Below, in pieces: positions 13,931 to 21,575 of a DNA stretch of 21,575 nucleotides. Source of the DNA: an uncultured Lachnospiraceae bacterium. GTDB lineage: Bacteria > Bacillota > Clostridia > Lachnospirales > Lachnospiraceae. Made by a program: the position numbers and the translations under genes. Below the pieces are notes generated by a model. It did not search any database. It was given only the letters and a program-made list of their open reading frames with translations, and was not told where the DNA came from. Every line of letters begins with the position of its first letter. The stretch's first letter is position 1. The stretch is from NCBI GenBank assembly GCA_902803305.1, contig CADCPL010000135.1, positions 1 through 21,575 on the forward strand. Direction: 5' to 3'.

Positions 13931-14266
13931 CTACAGATCTATATCTATATCTTCAACTATGGTCCCAAGCGTTTCCTGGACCATGGTGACATACACCGAT
14001 TCAACCCTCATGTATTCATATACAGCTGTGTTTTCCGTCAGTTCCTCATACTCATCCTGAAGCTGATCGACATAATCGCTGTTCCGGTCGCTTTCCGGGA
14101 TCTCCATCAGTTTTTCCTGGATGAACCTCGCGCGCTCTATGAGCTTCCTTGTCTCCGGGTCCGAGCGTATGATCTTCTTCTGTTCCATATAAGCCTTGTG
14201 CTCTTCGGTCTGTTTGAGGGCATCCGAAACGGATCTTGCAGCTTTTGAAAGTGTATCGCCGAGCAT
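13931..14266 (-). CDS. YlbF/YmcA family regulator
   Basis: A 111-residue, mostly helical, charged protein of the YlbF/YmcA (DUF964) family. The B. subtilis members (RicF, RicA) work with RicT to steer RNase Y and other RNA processing, and affect competence, sporulation and biofilm formation. Recognised from pattern: LSKAARSVSDALKQTEEHKAY at the start, a central PETRKLIERARFIQEKL helix and the acidic C-terminal helix. It begins one base after the RNase J stop (TGATATG), which makes translational coupling likely and ties it to RNA decay. Which paralogue it matches is not decidable by eye. Confidence 0.8.
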   Translation of the reverse strand: MLGDTLSKAARSVSDALKQTEEHKAYMEQKKIIRSDPETRKLIERARFIQEKLMEIPESDRNSDYVDQLQDEYEELTENTAVYEYMRVESVYVTMVQETLGTIVEDIDIDL

Positions 14267-14267
14267 A

Positions 14268-15938
14268 TCATACCTCGCTGTTTTCGTATTCCATTATTAT
14301 GGGCAGTATCATCGGACTCCTCTTTATACGCTTCCATATGAATCCCGAAAGTGCATCCTTTATGTTGTCCCTGATCTTAACCCTGCTCGTGATATTCTTA
14401 TCCTGGATCTTCTCGATAGCCTCTATCACGACTTCCTTTGCTTCAAGCATGAACTCGTCGGATTCCTTGATATACACAAATCCTCTCGACATGACAACAG
14501 GTCCCGAGACCACGATATTGGTACCCGGTTCAAGTGTCACACATACTATCACTATACCGTCATCGGCAAGCCTCTGCCTGTCGCGAAGTACCACATTTCC
14601 CACATCACCGACACCGAGTCCGTCAACAAACACCGCACCGTTCGGAACCTCATCCACGACCTTGGCATAGTCCCTTCCGAGTTCCAGAACCTGTCCGTTT
14701 GACAATATCTTGACATTTTCCTTCGGTATACCGACATCGATCGCGATGCTCCTCTGCGCCATCAGATGACGATGTTCTCCGTGAACCGGCACCGCAAACT
14801 TGGGCTTGGTGAGAGTATATATCAGCTTGATCTCTTCCTGGCATGCATGGCCGCTCACGTGAGTATCCTGGAATATTACTTCCGCACCCTTAAGGCTCAG
14901 CTCATTGATCACCTTGAACACTGCCTTCTCATTACCGGGTATCGGATTGGAAGAAAATACCACGACATCTCCGGGCTTGATGGAAACCATCTTGTGCATG
15001 CTCGTAGCTATCCTGGAAAGAGCTGCCATCGATTCACCCTGACTTCCGGTAGTGATGATCACGAGCTTGTCATCCGGATAATCGCGTATCTGTGATATAT
15101 CTATAAGTATCCCTTCGGGGATCTTGACATATCCCATATCGATGGCGGTCTTGATGATGTTTATCATGCTGCGTCCTTCAAGGACGACTTTCCGGCCGTA
15201 TCGGCTGGCAGAATTGATGATCTGCTGGACCCTGTCCACATTGGATGAAAAGGTCGCAACGAGTATCCTGGATGTTCCGTGATCGGAAAAGATCGCATCA
15301 AGTGCCCTGCCCACCGTTCTCTCGGAATTGGTAAAGCCGGGACGCTCCGCATTAGTCGAATCACACAGGAGAGCAAGTACGCCCTGTTTTCCGAGCTGTG
15401 CAAACCTTGCAAGATCTATCGGATCACCGAACACCGGCGTATAATCCACTTTAAAATCACCCGTATGAACTACCACTCCAACAGGTGATGTTATGGCAAG
15501 AGCACACGCATCGCTTATGCTGTGATTAGTCCTGATGAACTCTACCTTAAGAGACCCGAACTTCACAGTCTGTCCGAAAGACACCACGTGCCTCTCAGTG
15601 ATATCCATCATCTCATGTTCGGTCAGCTTGTTCTCGATAAGAGCCATCGTCAGTTTGGTACCGTAGATCGGAGTAGAGAACTTCTGAAGAGCATACGGTA
15701 TCGCTCCTATATGGTCCTCGTGTCCATGAGTAATCACGAGACCCCTGACTCTGTCGATATTATCTTCCAGATACGTTGTATCGGGAATTACAAGGTCGAT
15801 TCCGAGCATGTCGTCCTCCGGGAACGCCAGTCCGCAATCGACCACTATTATGTCGTTATCATATTCAAACGCAGTTATGTTCATACCTATCTGGTCCAGT
15901 CCCCCGAGAGGTATGATGCGCAGTTTCCCGTTATTCAA
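14268..15938 (-). CDS. rnj: Ribonuclease J
   Basis: Metallo-beta-lactamase/beta-CASP ribonuclease with 5'-to-3' exonuclease and endonuclease activity in RNA processing and decay. Its 556 residues match the family length. Motifs: PLGGLDQIGMN (10-20), VDCGLAFPEDDMLGID (33-48), the zinc site HGHEDH (71-76), VHTGDFK in the lactamase half, CDSTNAERPG and ATFSSNVDR in the beta-CASP part, and SGHA and PVHGEHRH further on. The start is TTG (15938-15936): an in-frame TAG lies two codons upstream and the next methionine comes after the first motif, so TTG is forced. Its beginning overlaps the DUF1292 gene by eight bases. Confidence 0.95.
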   Translation of the reverse strand: MNNGKLRIIPLGGLDQIGMNITAFEYDNDIIVVDCGLAFPEDDMLGIDLVIPDTTYLEDNIDRVRGLVITHGHEDHIGAIPYALQKFSTPIYGTKLTMALIENKLTEHEMMDITERHVVSFGQTVKFGSLKVEFIRTNHSISDACALAITSPVGVVVHTGDFKVDYTPVFGDPIDLARFAQLGKQGVLALLCDSTNAERPGFTNSERTVGRALDAIFSDHGTSRILVATFSSNVDRVQQIINSASRYGRKVVLEGRSMINIIKTAIDMGYVKIPEGILIDISQIRDYPDDKLVIITTGSQGESMAALSRIATSMHKMVSIKPGDVVVFSSNPIPGNEKAVFKVINELSLKGAEVIFQDTHVSGHACQEEIKLIYTLTKPKFAVPVHGEHRHLMAQRSIAIDVGIPKENVKILSNGQVLELGRDYAKVVDEVPNGAVFVDGLGVGDVGNVVLRDRQRLADDGIVIVCVTLEPGTNIVVSGPVVMSRGFVYIKESDEFMLEAKEVVIEAIEKIQDKNITSRVKIRDNIKDALSGFIWKRIKRSPMILPIIMEYENSEV

Positions 15939-16182
15939 AATCTATATCCCCCAGACTTTCGGCAAAGACACCCGCTACGGCATCGAGTTCCACGTCATCT
16001 TCCACGGGAACATACACAGCCTCTGTGTCACTTTCCTTGGACACATCCTTCAGTATCATCGCCTCGGCTTCATCTTCGAGCGAATCCGAAACCAATATAT
16101 AATTGCAGTTACTGATGCGCGTCTCGTCTATAACATAGAATTCGCATTCGCCGTCATCAGTCGTGAACTTGATTTTTTCCAT
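15931..16182 (-). CDS. DUF1292 (YrzB-like) protein
   Basis: An 83-residue acidic protein of the DUF1292 family, function unknown. It shows the usual pattern: a short strand pair with KIKFTTDDGECEFYVIDE, then NYILVSD, then an acidic segment with AVYVPV and an acidic C-terminus. It lies between ruvX and RNase J, overlapping ruvX by 26 bp and RNase J by 8 bp, matching the conserved ireB-ruvX-DUF1292 order of Firmicutes. No strong ribosome binding site is seen, so it may rely on coupling to ruvX translation. Confidence 0.85.
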   Translation of the reverse strand: MEKIKFTTDDGECEFYVIDETRISNCNYILVSDSLEDEAEAMILKDVSKESDTEAVYVPVEDDVELDAVAGVFAESLGDIDFE

Positions 16183-16594
16183 AATCCAAATAACCTTGAA
16201 GGATCAGCATTGCTGCTATCTCATCAACATATTTACTCCTGTCGTCTGACTTTACACCTGTCTCGGTCATTGTTCTGTGCGCCGCTACAGTCGTCAGTCT
16301 CTCATCCCACAATAAAACCGGAAGACCGCTCCTTCGCTCAAGCATCTTTGCAAATTCCTCGCTCTTGCGCGCACGGTCTCCTATAGTATTATTCATATTC
16401 TTGGGATACCCAAGTACTATCTTTTCAACATCGCCGTACTGCGCGATGATCTCTTCGATCCTGGCACAGGTCTTGCGCAGTTTATTCTCGGAGTCCCTTC
16501 TTATGATCTCAACTCCCTGAGCAGTCAAAAGAAGCGGATCCGAAATGGCAACTCCTACGGTCTTGCTGCCGTAATCCAGCCCAAGGATCCTCAT
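16157..16594 (-). CDS. ruvX: RuvX/YqgF family RNase H-fold nuclease
   Basis: Putative Holliday junction resolvase, also linked in E. coli to 16S rRNA 5'-end maturation; its true role in Firmicutes is unsettled. The 145 residues show LDYGSKTVGVAISD (6-19, first catalytic Asp D7), IVLGYPKNMN (49-58), WDERLTT (96-102) and DEIAAMLILQGYLD (124-137), the full YqgF acid set. The ATG follows the ireB stop by one base (TGATATG), so translation is probably coupled. Confidence 0.93.
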   Translation of the reverse strand: MRILGLDYGSKTVGVAISDPLLLTAQGVEIIRRDSENKLRKTCARIEEIIAQYGDVEKIVLGYPKNMNNTIGDRARKSEEFAKMLERRSGLPVLLWDERLTTVAAHRTMTETGVKSDDRSKYVDEIAAMLILQGYLDYGKNQVHD

Positions 16595-16595
16595 A

Positions 16596-16859
16596 TCAGT
16601 GCCAGCCGTTACTCTTGATATATGATGTCAGGAGTTCATCCACAAGCTCGTCTCTTTCAACCTTCATGATCATGCTCCTGGCGCCGTTGTGACTCGTGAT
16701 ATATGTCGGATCTCCTGACATGATGTAACCCACTATCTGGTTCACAGGATTATAACCCTTTTCATTCAGGGCATCATAAACAGTCTCAAGAACAACCTTA
16801 ACCCCCGTCTCAGGCTCTGTCTGAACGTTGAAAAACTGGGTGTTTCCTAAATTCTGCAT
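16596..16859 (-). CDS. ireB: IreB family regulatory protein (DUF965)
   Basis: An 87-residue protein of the IreB/YrzL family. In Enterococcus, IreB is phosphorylated by the Ser/Thr kinase IreK and affects cephalosporin resistance. Recognised from FNVQTEPE, VYDALNEKGYNPVNQIVGYIMSGDPTYITSHNGARSMI-type core (residues 27-64) and ERDELVDELL near the end. A good ribosome binding site (GAGAGGAG) precedes the ATG. It heads the conserved ireB-ruvX-DUF1292 trio and starts 25 bp after mtaB. Confidence 0.92.
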   Translation of the reverse strand: MQNLGNTQFFNVQTEPETGVKVVLETVYDALNEKGYNPVNQIVGYIMSGDPTYITSHNGARSMIMKVERDELVDELLTSYIKSNGWH

Positions 16860-16884
16860 AATAACTCCTCTCTCATATAAAAGT

Positions 16885-18249
16885 CTAAGGTGTTTCGCAT
16901 GGATTCCCTATTAGCATTGTATCGCATAGTTTGTCAAAACACAAGATACGGGTTATCTGCCCGCTTTGCGTCACCGGGAGCATCGCCTTTACGTACTGCG
17001 GGGTATATCCGACCGTATACTCGCTTCCGTCCACTATCTCGGTATCTTCGGTCAGCACTTCCACTTCCTTTCCGAGATAATACCGTGCAAAATCACGTTT
17101 CCTGCGATTTGAATCTTCAATGAGGATCGCCGATCTTGCCGACTTGACCGCATCTGTCAGCTGTCCCTGCATCCTGTCGGCAGCAGTGCCTTTTCTCCTG
17201 GAATACTTGAATATATGGCATTCATACAGATCCGCTTTATCAAGGAACCTTCGCGTCTCTTCGAATTCTTCCCCGGTCTCCCCCGGAAATCCCACTATGA
17301 TGTCGGTCGTTATCGCAGGGTGCTCAAAATGACTTCTGAGAAGTTCTGTCTTTTCCAGAAATTCTTCCGTCGTATAATGCCTGTTCATTCTTTTCAGGAC
17401 GCTGTCCGATCCGCTCTGAAGTGACAGGTGAAAATGTGGACAGAGCTTATCAACAGCTGACAGCCTTCGCACAAACTCATCCGTAAGAAGCCGCGGCTCG
17501 AGCGATCCGAGCCTTATCCGATCTATTCCGGCAACAGTTGATACCTGCTCTATCACGCTCAAAAGCGCCTCGTTGGTATTTCCGGCTTTTGCGAATCCGT
17601 TATAGCTCTCCCCAAGTCCGTACGAGCTTAAGTGTATCCCGGTGATCACAACTTCCCTGTATCCGCTCCCCGCCAGTCTTTTTGCCTCGCTTAAAACGCT
17701 CTCCCTGTCCCTGCTCCTTACGCGCCCTCTTGCTAAAGGTATCGCGCAGTAGCTGCAGAACTGATCACATCCGTCCTGGATCTTCATATAAGCGCGGGTA
17801 TGTTCGCTTGTCCGTGATATGGTCATATCCTCATATGTACATTTTTTCGAAAGGTCGCTTATCGTCCTGCCTCCGAGAGTCTTACGCTCCGGCAGGCTCT
17901 CATCCCCCGCAAGATATTCTTCGACTATGTCCACAAGCTCCGTTTTGTGATCATTTCCGACGGCTATATCTATCGAATCGTTCGCCACGGCTGCTTCGGG
18001 ATCATTCTGCACAAAACAGCCGACCGCGACCACGACGGCATCGGGATTTGCGGCCTTTGCCCTGTTGAGCATCTGCCTGCTCTTGTGATCCGCGATATTT
18101 GTTACCGTGCATGTATTCACGATATATATGTCTGCCTTTTGTGCAAATTCTACAATTTCGTAACCTCGTTTTTGGAACATTTGCGAAATTCCATCTAACT
18201 CATAAGAATTAACTTTACAACCGAGGTTGTGAAATGCTACCTTTTTCAT
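16885..18249 (-). CDS. mtaB: tRNA t6A37 methylthiotransferase MtaB
   Basis: Radical SAM methylthiotransferase that turns t6A37 into ms2t6A37 in tRNAs reading ANN codons. At 454 residues it has all three parts. The N-terminal domain holds the auxiliary cluster cysteines C11 (LGCKVN), C47 (NTCTVTN, the MtaB-type variant) and C78 (VGCF). The radical SAM motif is C161-x3-C165-x2-C168 in DGCDQFCSYCAIP. A TRAM-like RNA-binding region follows near residues 380-440. The ATG has GGAG seven bases upstream. It is the first gene of the eleven-gene operon and joins trhP and trmR in anticodon-loop modification. Confidence 0.94.
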   Translation of the reverse strand: MKKVAFHNLGCKVNSYELDGISQMFQKRGYEIVEFAQKADIYIVNTCTVTNIADHKSRQMLNRAKAANPDAVVVAVGCFVQNDPEAAVANDSIDIAVGNDHKTELVDIVEEYLAGDESLPERKTLGGRTISDLSKKCTYEDMTISRTSEHTRAYMKIQDGCDQFCSYCAIPLARGRVRSRDRESVLSEAKRLAGSGYREVVITGIHLSSYGLGESYNGFAKAGNTNEALLSVIEQVSTVAGIDRIRLGSLEPRLLTDEFVRRLSAVDKLCPHFHLSLQSGSDSVLKRMNRHYTTEEFLEKTELLRSHFEHPAITTDIIVGFPGETGEEFEETRRFLDKADLYECHIFKYSRRKGTAADRMQGQLTDAVKSARSAILIEDSNRRKRDFARYYLGKEVEVLTEDTEIVDGSEYTVGYTPQYVKAMLPVTQSGQITRILCFDKLCDTMLIGNPCETP

Positions 18250-18283
18250 AGGAAAACTCCGTATTTTTGGTGTTTTTTAAGAA

Positions 18284-18312
18284 TTGACTTTTACTCCTGC
18301 CGGAATTATATT
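18284..18312 (+). promoter_or_regulatory. Promoter of the HPr-like gene
   Basis: TTGACT (18284-18289) is followed after 17 bases by TATATT (18307-18312), each one base from consensus. The gene's ribosome binding site AGAAGGAGGAA (18350-18360) is very strong, so high expression is expected. Its -10 overlaps the -10 of the divergent minus-strand promoter. Confidence 0.72.
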
Positions 18313-18332
18313 AATCCCGTAAACAGAGAGAA
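18305..18332 (-). promoter_or_regulatory. Probable promoter of the mtaB operon
   Basis: The minus strand has a perfect TATAAT at 18310-18305; the best -35, TTCTCT (18332-18327), is poor, with a 16-base spacer. The mtaB start codon would be about 50 bases past the expected transcription start. It shares four bases with the plus-strand -10, so the two promoters should exclude each other. Confidence 0.45.
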
Positions 18333-18365
18333 TAAGTTAAATGTATGTGAGAAGGAGGAATTTTC

Positions 18366-18596
18366 ATGAAGACAATTCAGATTTCATTGAATTCAATTGA
18401 CAAAGTTAAGTCATTCGTAAATGACGTTACAAAATTTGACTACGATTTCGACCTCGTATCAGGCAGATACGTTATCGATGCTAAGTCGATCATGGGTATT
18501 TTCAGCCTGGATCTTTCCAAGCCCATCGACCTTAACATCCACACAGATGGAAATGCCGATGACGTTATGTCGGTTCTCAGCCAGTATACTGTTTAA
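18366..18596 (+). CDS. HPr-like protein without the phosphorylatable histidine
   Basis: A 76-residue protein that matches the HPr fold in its second half: residues 39-50 (AKSIMGIFSLDL) correspond to the HPr segment around regulatory Ser46, with S41 in that place. The first half lacks the GLHARP motif. Residues 9-19 (NSIDKVKSFVN) stand there instead, and the only histidine is H59. It therefore cannot carry phosphate from Enzyme I in the normal way, but could be a target of HPr kinase like Crh, or have another role. The start ATG has a near-perfect ribosome binding site. The gene is monocistronic, with its own promoter and terminator. Confidence 0.82.
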   Translation: MKTIQISLNSIDKVKSFVNDVTKFDYDFDLVSGRYVIDAKSIMGIFSLDLSKPIDLNIHTDGNADDVMSVLSQYTV

Positions 18597-18611
18597 TATA
18601 CAGGCATTTAC

Positions 18612-18640
18612 AGGATCACGCATTTGCGTGGTCCTTTTTT
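18612..18640 (+). terminator. Rho-independent terminator of the HPr-like gene
   Basis: AGGATCACGC pairs with GCGTGGTCCT (10 pairs including one T-G) around an ATTT loop, followed by TTTTT. It begins 15 bp after the stop codon and ends at the last codon of the converging membrane protein gene. Confidence 0.92.
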
Positions 18641-20300
18641 ATTGCCCGCTACCCACTGCCTTTAGCATCACATGATCAAAAGACTTTAGCATATCCGCAT
18701 CCAGATCATCGTAGAATTCTCTGTCCTTCTCATAATCCTTCATTCTGAGTATATATACCGCGCCGTCCCTAAGGTTTCCGCCGGCCAGCTCGGCGTTGTA
18801 CAACTTGATCGTACCTGTGATCTTATCCTCAATATCTCTTGCAAAATAATAATTGTTCTGGCGCATCCCGTGAAGATACCCGTAGTATGCAGTCTGCATC
18901 GTGATATCGTTATCCGTGTACAGGAAGATGAACTCTTTCTGTCCGGAAACAAATTCTGCAGGCTCACCCTCATCCCAAACGGTCTTTATCGGGTGCTCGC
19001 TTGTATAGACTGCGTACCTTCCCGCAAAAGCAGGCGTCATATCCGCTATCTGGAGTATGAGCGCCGAAAATATCACCGCGACCCCGATCTTTGTATGCCT
19101 GAATGTGTATGCGGTAAAGCTGATCGCACACGTCATCAGTATATACATGGCCGGCCATATCAGCCTCCCGTTTGAGCGAAAGATCGACATCGGCCTGCTG
19201 ATGATCTGCGGCAGAGGAAACCACACTATCTTTATATCGTTGTAGGATATGTTGGGAAACACCGCTATCGCAAAAGAGACGAGAGCAAGCACTATGGTTA
19301 CCCGTCCGTAGATCCTGTCACTGTGAAACGACTCTTCCGGGACCTTCCGCACCATGCGGAATACCATTCCGATCGCAACGATCACAAACAGCATCAATAT
19401 GCCCGCACCCAGATACGCCATTCCCTCATACTGAAAATCATTCTGCAGAGGCAGCCTCGGCAGGATACTTCCGATCTCCCACGGATTGATGAACGTATTC
19501 AGGTTGCTGCCAAACGTCCCGAGTCCGTAGCCTTCTGCGGATGTCCCACCATAGAACGCTCCCAGTATATACAGATTAAGAAGGCCCGCTGCGCAAAATG
19601 ATATAAAAGGCAGGAATGACCTTACATAGTGTTTTCCTTTTACCAGTTGTGTAAATACGACCGCCAGAAGGAACATGGCTGCCATGGGCAGAAAATACGA
19701 ATGGATCCCGACACACACAAACCCGAGCAGTCCCCAGTATACGGTGCGCTTTACATCCGAATCTATTACATCGTTATATACCCACAGCACCATTGCAATT
19801 ATCACTATAAACTGTGCGCCAAGGGCGGTATGATAAAACATCCTCTGTATGACCGGTGCGCTGATAACATAAAAGACCGATCCTGCGATACAGCAAATAT
19901 CACTGTCTATGAATCTTCGAAGGAGAATTCCCGAAAAGCCTCCCATCAGCATGAACGAAATAAGCCCGAATATCCCAAAGTACTGGAAGATCTGCGGAAG
20001 GAACGGGCTTATGATCTTAAATATAACGGCAAACAAAGGGATCGAATCCGTGTAGATCACCGACATGCTGTTCGGATATGAAAGTGTATCTATAAGACCT
20101 ATAGGAAAATGCCAGGGGGTAGTCCTGAAATGACACCAGCCGATGTAATGCTGGCGCAGATCATGATCATTGTCAAACAGCCATCCCGTATTGGATGGAT
20201 CGAGAATGCAGAAGCCGTATATGCCGACAAAGCATACAGCCCCTATGATGGCACATATAAGAAACAGAACCTTTGCCGGTATCCTCTTCCTATATGACAT
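18639..20300 (-). CDS. GT-C-like multi-pass membrane protein (DUF6311-like)
   Basis: A 553-residue protein with roughly ten or more hydrophobic helices. The first helix (about 10-31) is followed by a loop with acidic residues D43, D45 and D47 (LFDNDHDLRQHYIGW, 41-55), the layout of GT-C glycosyltransferases that use lipid-linked sugars on the outer face. The pattern HFPIGLIDTLSYPNSMSVIY followed by TDSIPLFA (64-91) resembles what I remember of DUF6311, but I cannot check it. The last 120 residues or so form a soluble domain. The ATG has GAGGTG upstream and overlaps the thiI stop by 11 bp, so it shares a transcript with thiI. Partner of a GtrB-type enzyme is plausible; the acceptor is unknown. 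Confidence 0.78.
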   Translation of the reverse strand: MSYRKRIPAKVLFLICAIIGAVCFVGIYGFCILDPSNTGWLFDNDHDLRQHYIGWCHFRTTPWHFPIGLIDTLSYPNSMSVIYTDSIPLFAVIFKIISPFLPQIFQYFGIFGLISFMLMGGFSGILLRRFIDSDICCIAGSVFYVISAPVIQRMFYHTALGAQFIVIIAMVLWVYNDVIDSDVKRTVYWGLLGFVCVGIHSYFLPMAAMFLLAVVFTQLVKGKHYVRSFLPFISFCAAGLLNLYILGAFYGGTSAEGYGLGTFGSNLNTFINPWEIGSILPRLPLQNDFQYEGMAYLGAGILMLFVIVAIGMVFRMVRKVPEESFHSDRIYGRVTIVLALVSFAIAVFPNISYNDIKIVWFPLPQIISRPMSIFRSNGRLIWPAMYILMTCAISFTAYTFRHTKIGVAVIFSALILQIADMTPAFAGRYAVYTSEHPIKTVWDEGEPAEFVSGQKEFIFLYTDNDITMQTAYYGYLHGMRQNNYYFARDIEDKITGTIKLYNAELAGGNLRDGAVYILRMKDYEKDREFYDDLDADMLKSFDHVMLKAVGSGQ

Positions 20301-21471
20301 TGATCACCTCATCAGTTTCAAAAGCCTTTGCCATAAGCTCATCTATGCAGTCCTTAAGCCTTTCTTCCGATTTTTTGATCGCTTTAAGTTCAGGCTTCGT
20401 TACGGGATGCTTTGCCACAAATATGGTACAGCAGTCTTCATACGGAAGAATGGACGTCTCGAACGTATCGATCTTTTCGGACACGTCAATGATCTCCTGC
20501 TTGTCAAAACCGATGAGCGGTCTGAAAACAGGGAGCGTACATACTTCATTTGTGACCGCAAGTGACTGCATCGTCTGGCTCGCCACCTGACCTATGCTCT
20601 CGCCGGTAACAAGAGCAAGGCAGTCATTCTCAAGTGCTATCTGTTCGGCGATCCTCATCATGTACCTGCGCATGATTATCGTCAGCTGCTCATGCGGGCA
20701 TTTTTCATATATGGCCAGCTGTATATCGGTAAAATTGATCACATGAAGACAGATAGTCCCGGTATACTTCGATATCTTACGGGCCAGATCCACTACCTTC
20801 TGTTTTGCCCTCTCACTCGTGTAAGGAGGCGCATGGAAATAAACCGCATCGATCTTGACGCCTCGCTTTGAAACCATATAACCGGCTACGGGAGAATCTA
20901 TACCTCCGGACAGGAGCAGCATCGCTTTGCCGCCTGTACCGAGCGGCATTCCTCCGGGTCCCGGTATCTGCTTTGAATATATGTATATGTTCTCGCGTAC
21001 TTCGACATACAGCTCGATCTCGGGCTTGTGAACATCGACCTTCATCTCCGGATACGCCTCAAGGATCGATGCGCCCAGCTCCTCGTTCATCTGTGTCGAG
21101 CGTACCGGGAATGATTTGTCGGCACGTCTTGCGAACACCTTGAATGTCCTGTTCTTATCCGGATACTCATCATCGACATACCGAAGAACCGCCTGCGTCA
21201 GCTTTTCGAATCCTTCGTTTTCTATCTTGACAACGGGACAAATGGCATTGATCCCGAATACGGTCTGAAGCGCCGCTATCACCTCATCATAGTCATAATC
21301 ACTCTTGCAGTCCACATAGACCCTGCCCTGAGTCTTAGACACCGCAAAATCACCGTCAACAGTTTTGAGCACCTGCCTCATGCGATGTATGAGCGCATCC
21401 TCGAAAATGTAACGGTTCTTACCTTTGACCGCGATCTCTGCATATTTTATTAAAAAAGTCTGGTATTTCAT
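20290..21471 (-). CDS. thiI: tRNA 4-thiouridine synthase ThiI
   Basis: Adenylates U8 of tRNA and inserts sulfur to give 4-thiouridine; may also serve thiamine thiazole synthesis. The 393 residues comprise the ferredoxin-like/THUMP RNA-binding part (about 1-165), then the PP-loop ATPase domain with LLSGGIDSPVAGY (186-198), CPHEQL and LVTGESIGQVASQT. There is no C-terminal rhodanese domain, as is usual in Firmicutes, so sulfur presumably comes straight from the neighbouring cysteine desulfurase. The ATG has AAGGTG upstream and lies 20 bp past that gene's stop. Confidence 0.95.
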   Translation of the reverse strand: MKYQTFLIKYAEIAVKGKNRYIFEDALIHRMRQVLKTVDGDFAVSKTQGRVYVDCKSDYDYDEVIAALQTVFGINAICPVVKIENEGFEKLTQAVLRYVDDEYPDKNRTFKVFARRADKSFPVRSTQMNEELGASILEAYPEMKVDVHKPEIELYVEVRENIYIYSKQIPGPGGMPLGTGGKAMLLLSGGIDSPVAGYMVSKRGVKIDAVYFHAPPYTSERAKQKVVDLARKISKYTGTICLHVINFTDIQLAIYEKCPHEQLTIIMRRYMMRIAEQIALENDCLALVTGESIGQVASQTMQSLAVTNEVCTLPVFRPLIGFDKQEIIDVSEKIDTFETSILPYEDCCTIFVAKHPVTKPELKAIKKSEERLKDCIDELMAKAFETDEVINVI

Positions 21472-21491
21472 ATCTGCACCTTTTTGCTTAT

Positions 21492-21575
21492 TTAGTGACG
21501 ACTGTACTTGCGCAGTTTCGGCAGTTCATCGGAAAGAACTGCTACTGTTTTATCGATTTCTTCTCGTGTTGTCTC
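21492..21575 (-). CDS. C-terminal end of a cysteine desulfurase (NifS/IscS-like)
   Basis: An open minus-strand frame enters from the window edge and ends with TAA at 21494-21492, giving 27 residues: ETTREEIDKTVAVLSDELPK and a short basic end. ETTxEEID is the typical last helix of NifS/IscS-type desulfurases. Its position directly before thiI fits a dedicated sulfur donor for 4-thiouridine. Only the tail is visible, so the assignment rests on this and on context. Confidence 0.75.
   Translation of the reverse strand, partial: ETTREEIDKTVAVLSDELPKLRKYSRH

Overview
The window looks like a chromosomal segment of an anaerobic Firmicute, most likely Lachnospiraceae (Butyrivibrio/Roseburia-like). 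The grounds are gene content and order: ireB-ruvX-DUF1292 beside an mltG-like gene, trmR and trhP, as in the Bacillus yrzL-yrrK-yrzB-yrrL-yrrM-yrrN/O region; strong AGGAG-type ribosome binding sites; moderate GC; and a LacI-like sensor fused to GGDEF. The taxon is an inference. I see no rRNA, tRNA, IS element, prophage or CRISPR. Coding density is very high and no gene-free stretch exceeds 300 bases; the longest gaps are 150 bp (8202-8351) and 116 bp (18250-18365), both divergent promoter regions.

Layout, read in the direction of the mostly minus-strand genes (right to left). (a) 21575-18639: the end of a cysteine desulfurase, thiI and a large GT-C-like membrane protein, overlapping or closely spaced. 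(b) 18366-18596, plus strand: a small HPr-like protein lacking the phosphorylatable histidine, with its own promoter and terminator. (c) 18249-9636: an eleven-gene run, mtaB, ireB, ruvX, DUF1292, RNase J, ylbF-like, mltG-like (no catalytic domain), trmR, trhP, gtrB-like and a GT2 gene. Genes overlap or lie at most 25 bp apart, so it reads as one operon for tRNA modification, RNA turnover and envelope glycosylation. (d) 8352-9629, plus strand: an O-acetylhomoserine sulfhydrylase-type PLP enzyme, whose terminator is embedded in the 3' end of the converging GT2 gene. (e) 8201-4678: a radical SAM/SPASM-type enzyme, a membrane protein with a zinc ribbon and a Cys-Ala repeat tail, and a short-chain polyprenyl diphosphate synthase, all overlapping. 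(f) 4620-1770: a LacI-sensor diguanylate cyclase with its own promoter and a DHH-family phosphoesterase, ending in a terminator hairpin. (g) 1692-1: a GH13 alpha-glucosidase and the beginning of a small membrane protein.

The most interesting item is unit (e). The radical SAM gene (6810-8201) overlaps by 11 bp the gene for a secreted-and-anchored protein whose cytosolic C-terminus carries five Cys-Ala dipeptides followed by Gly-Gly-Gly-Arg-Ala-Gly-Cys. The enzyme has the CX3CX2C cluster motif plus six C-terminal cysteines. This is the arrangement expected of a peptide-modifying enzyme with its substrate, but here the presumed target is the tail of a membrane protein rather than a free small peptide. 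Other points of note are the possible diguanylate cyclase/DHH phosphoesterase pair, the histidine-less HPr, and the mltG-like stub with an acidic tail.
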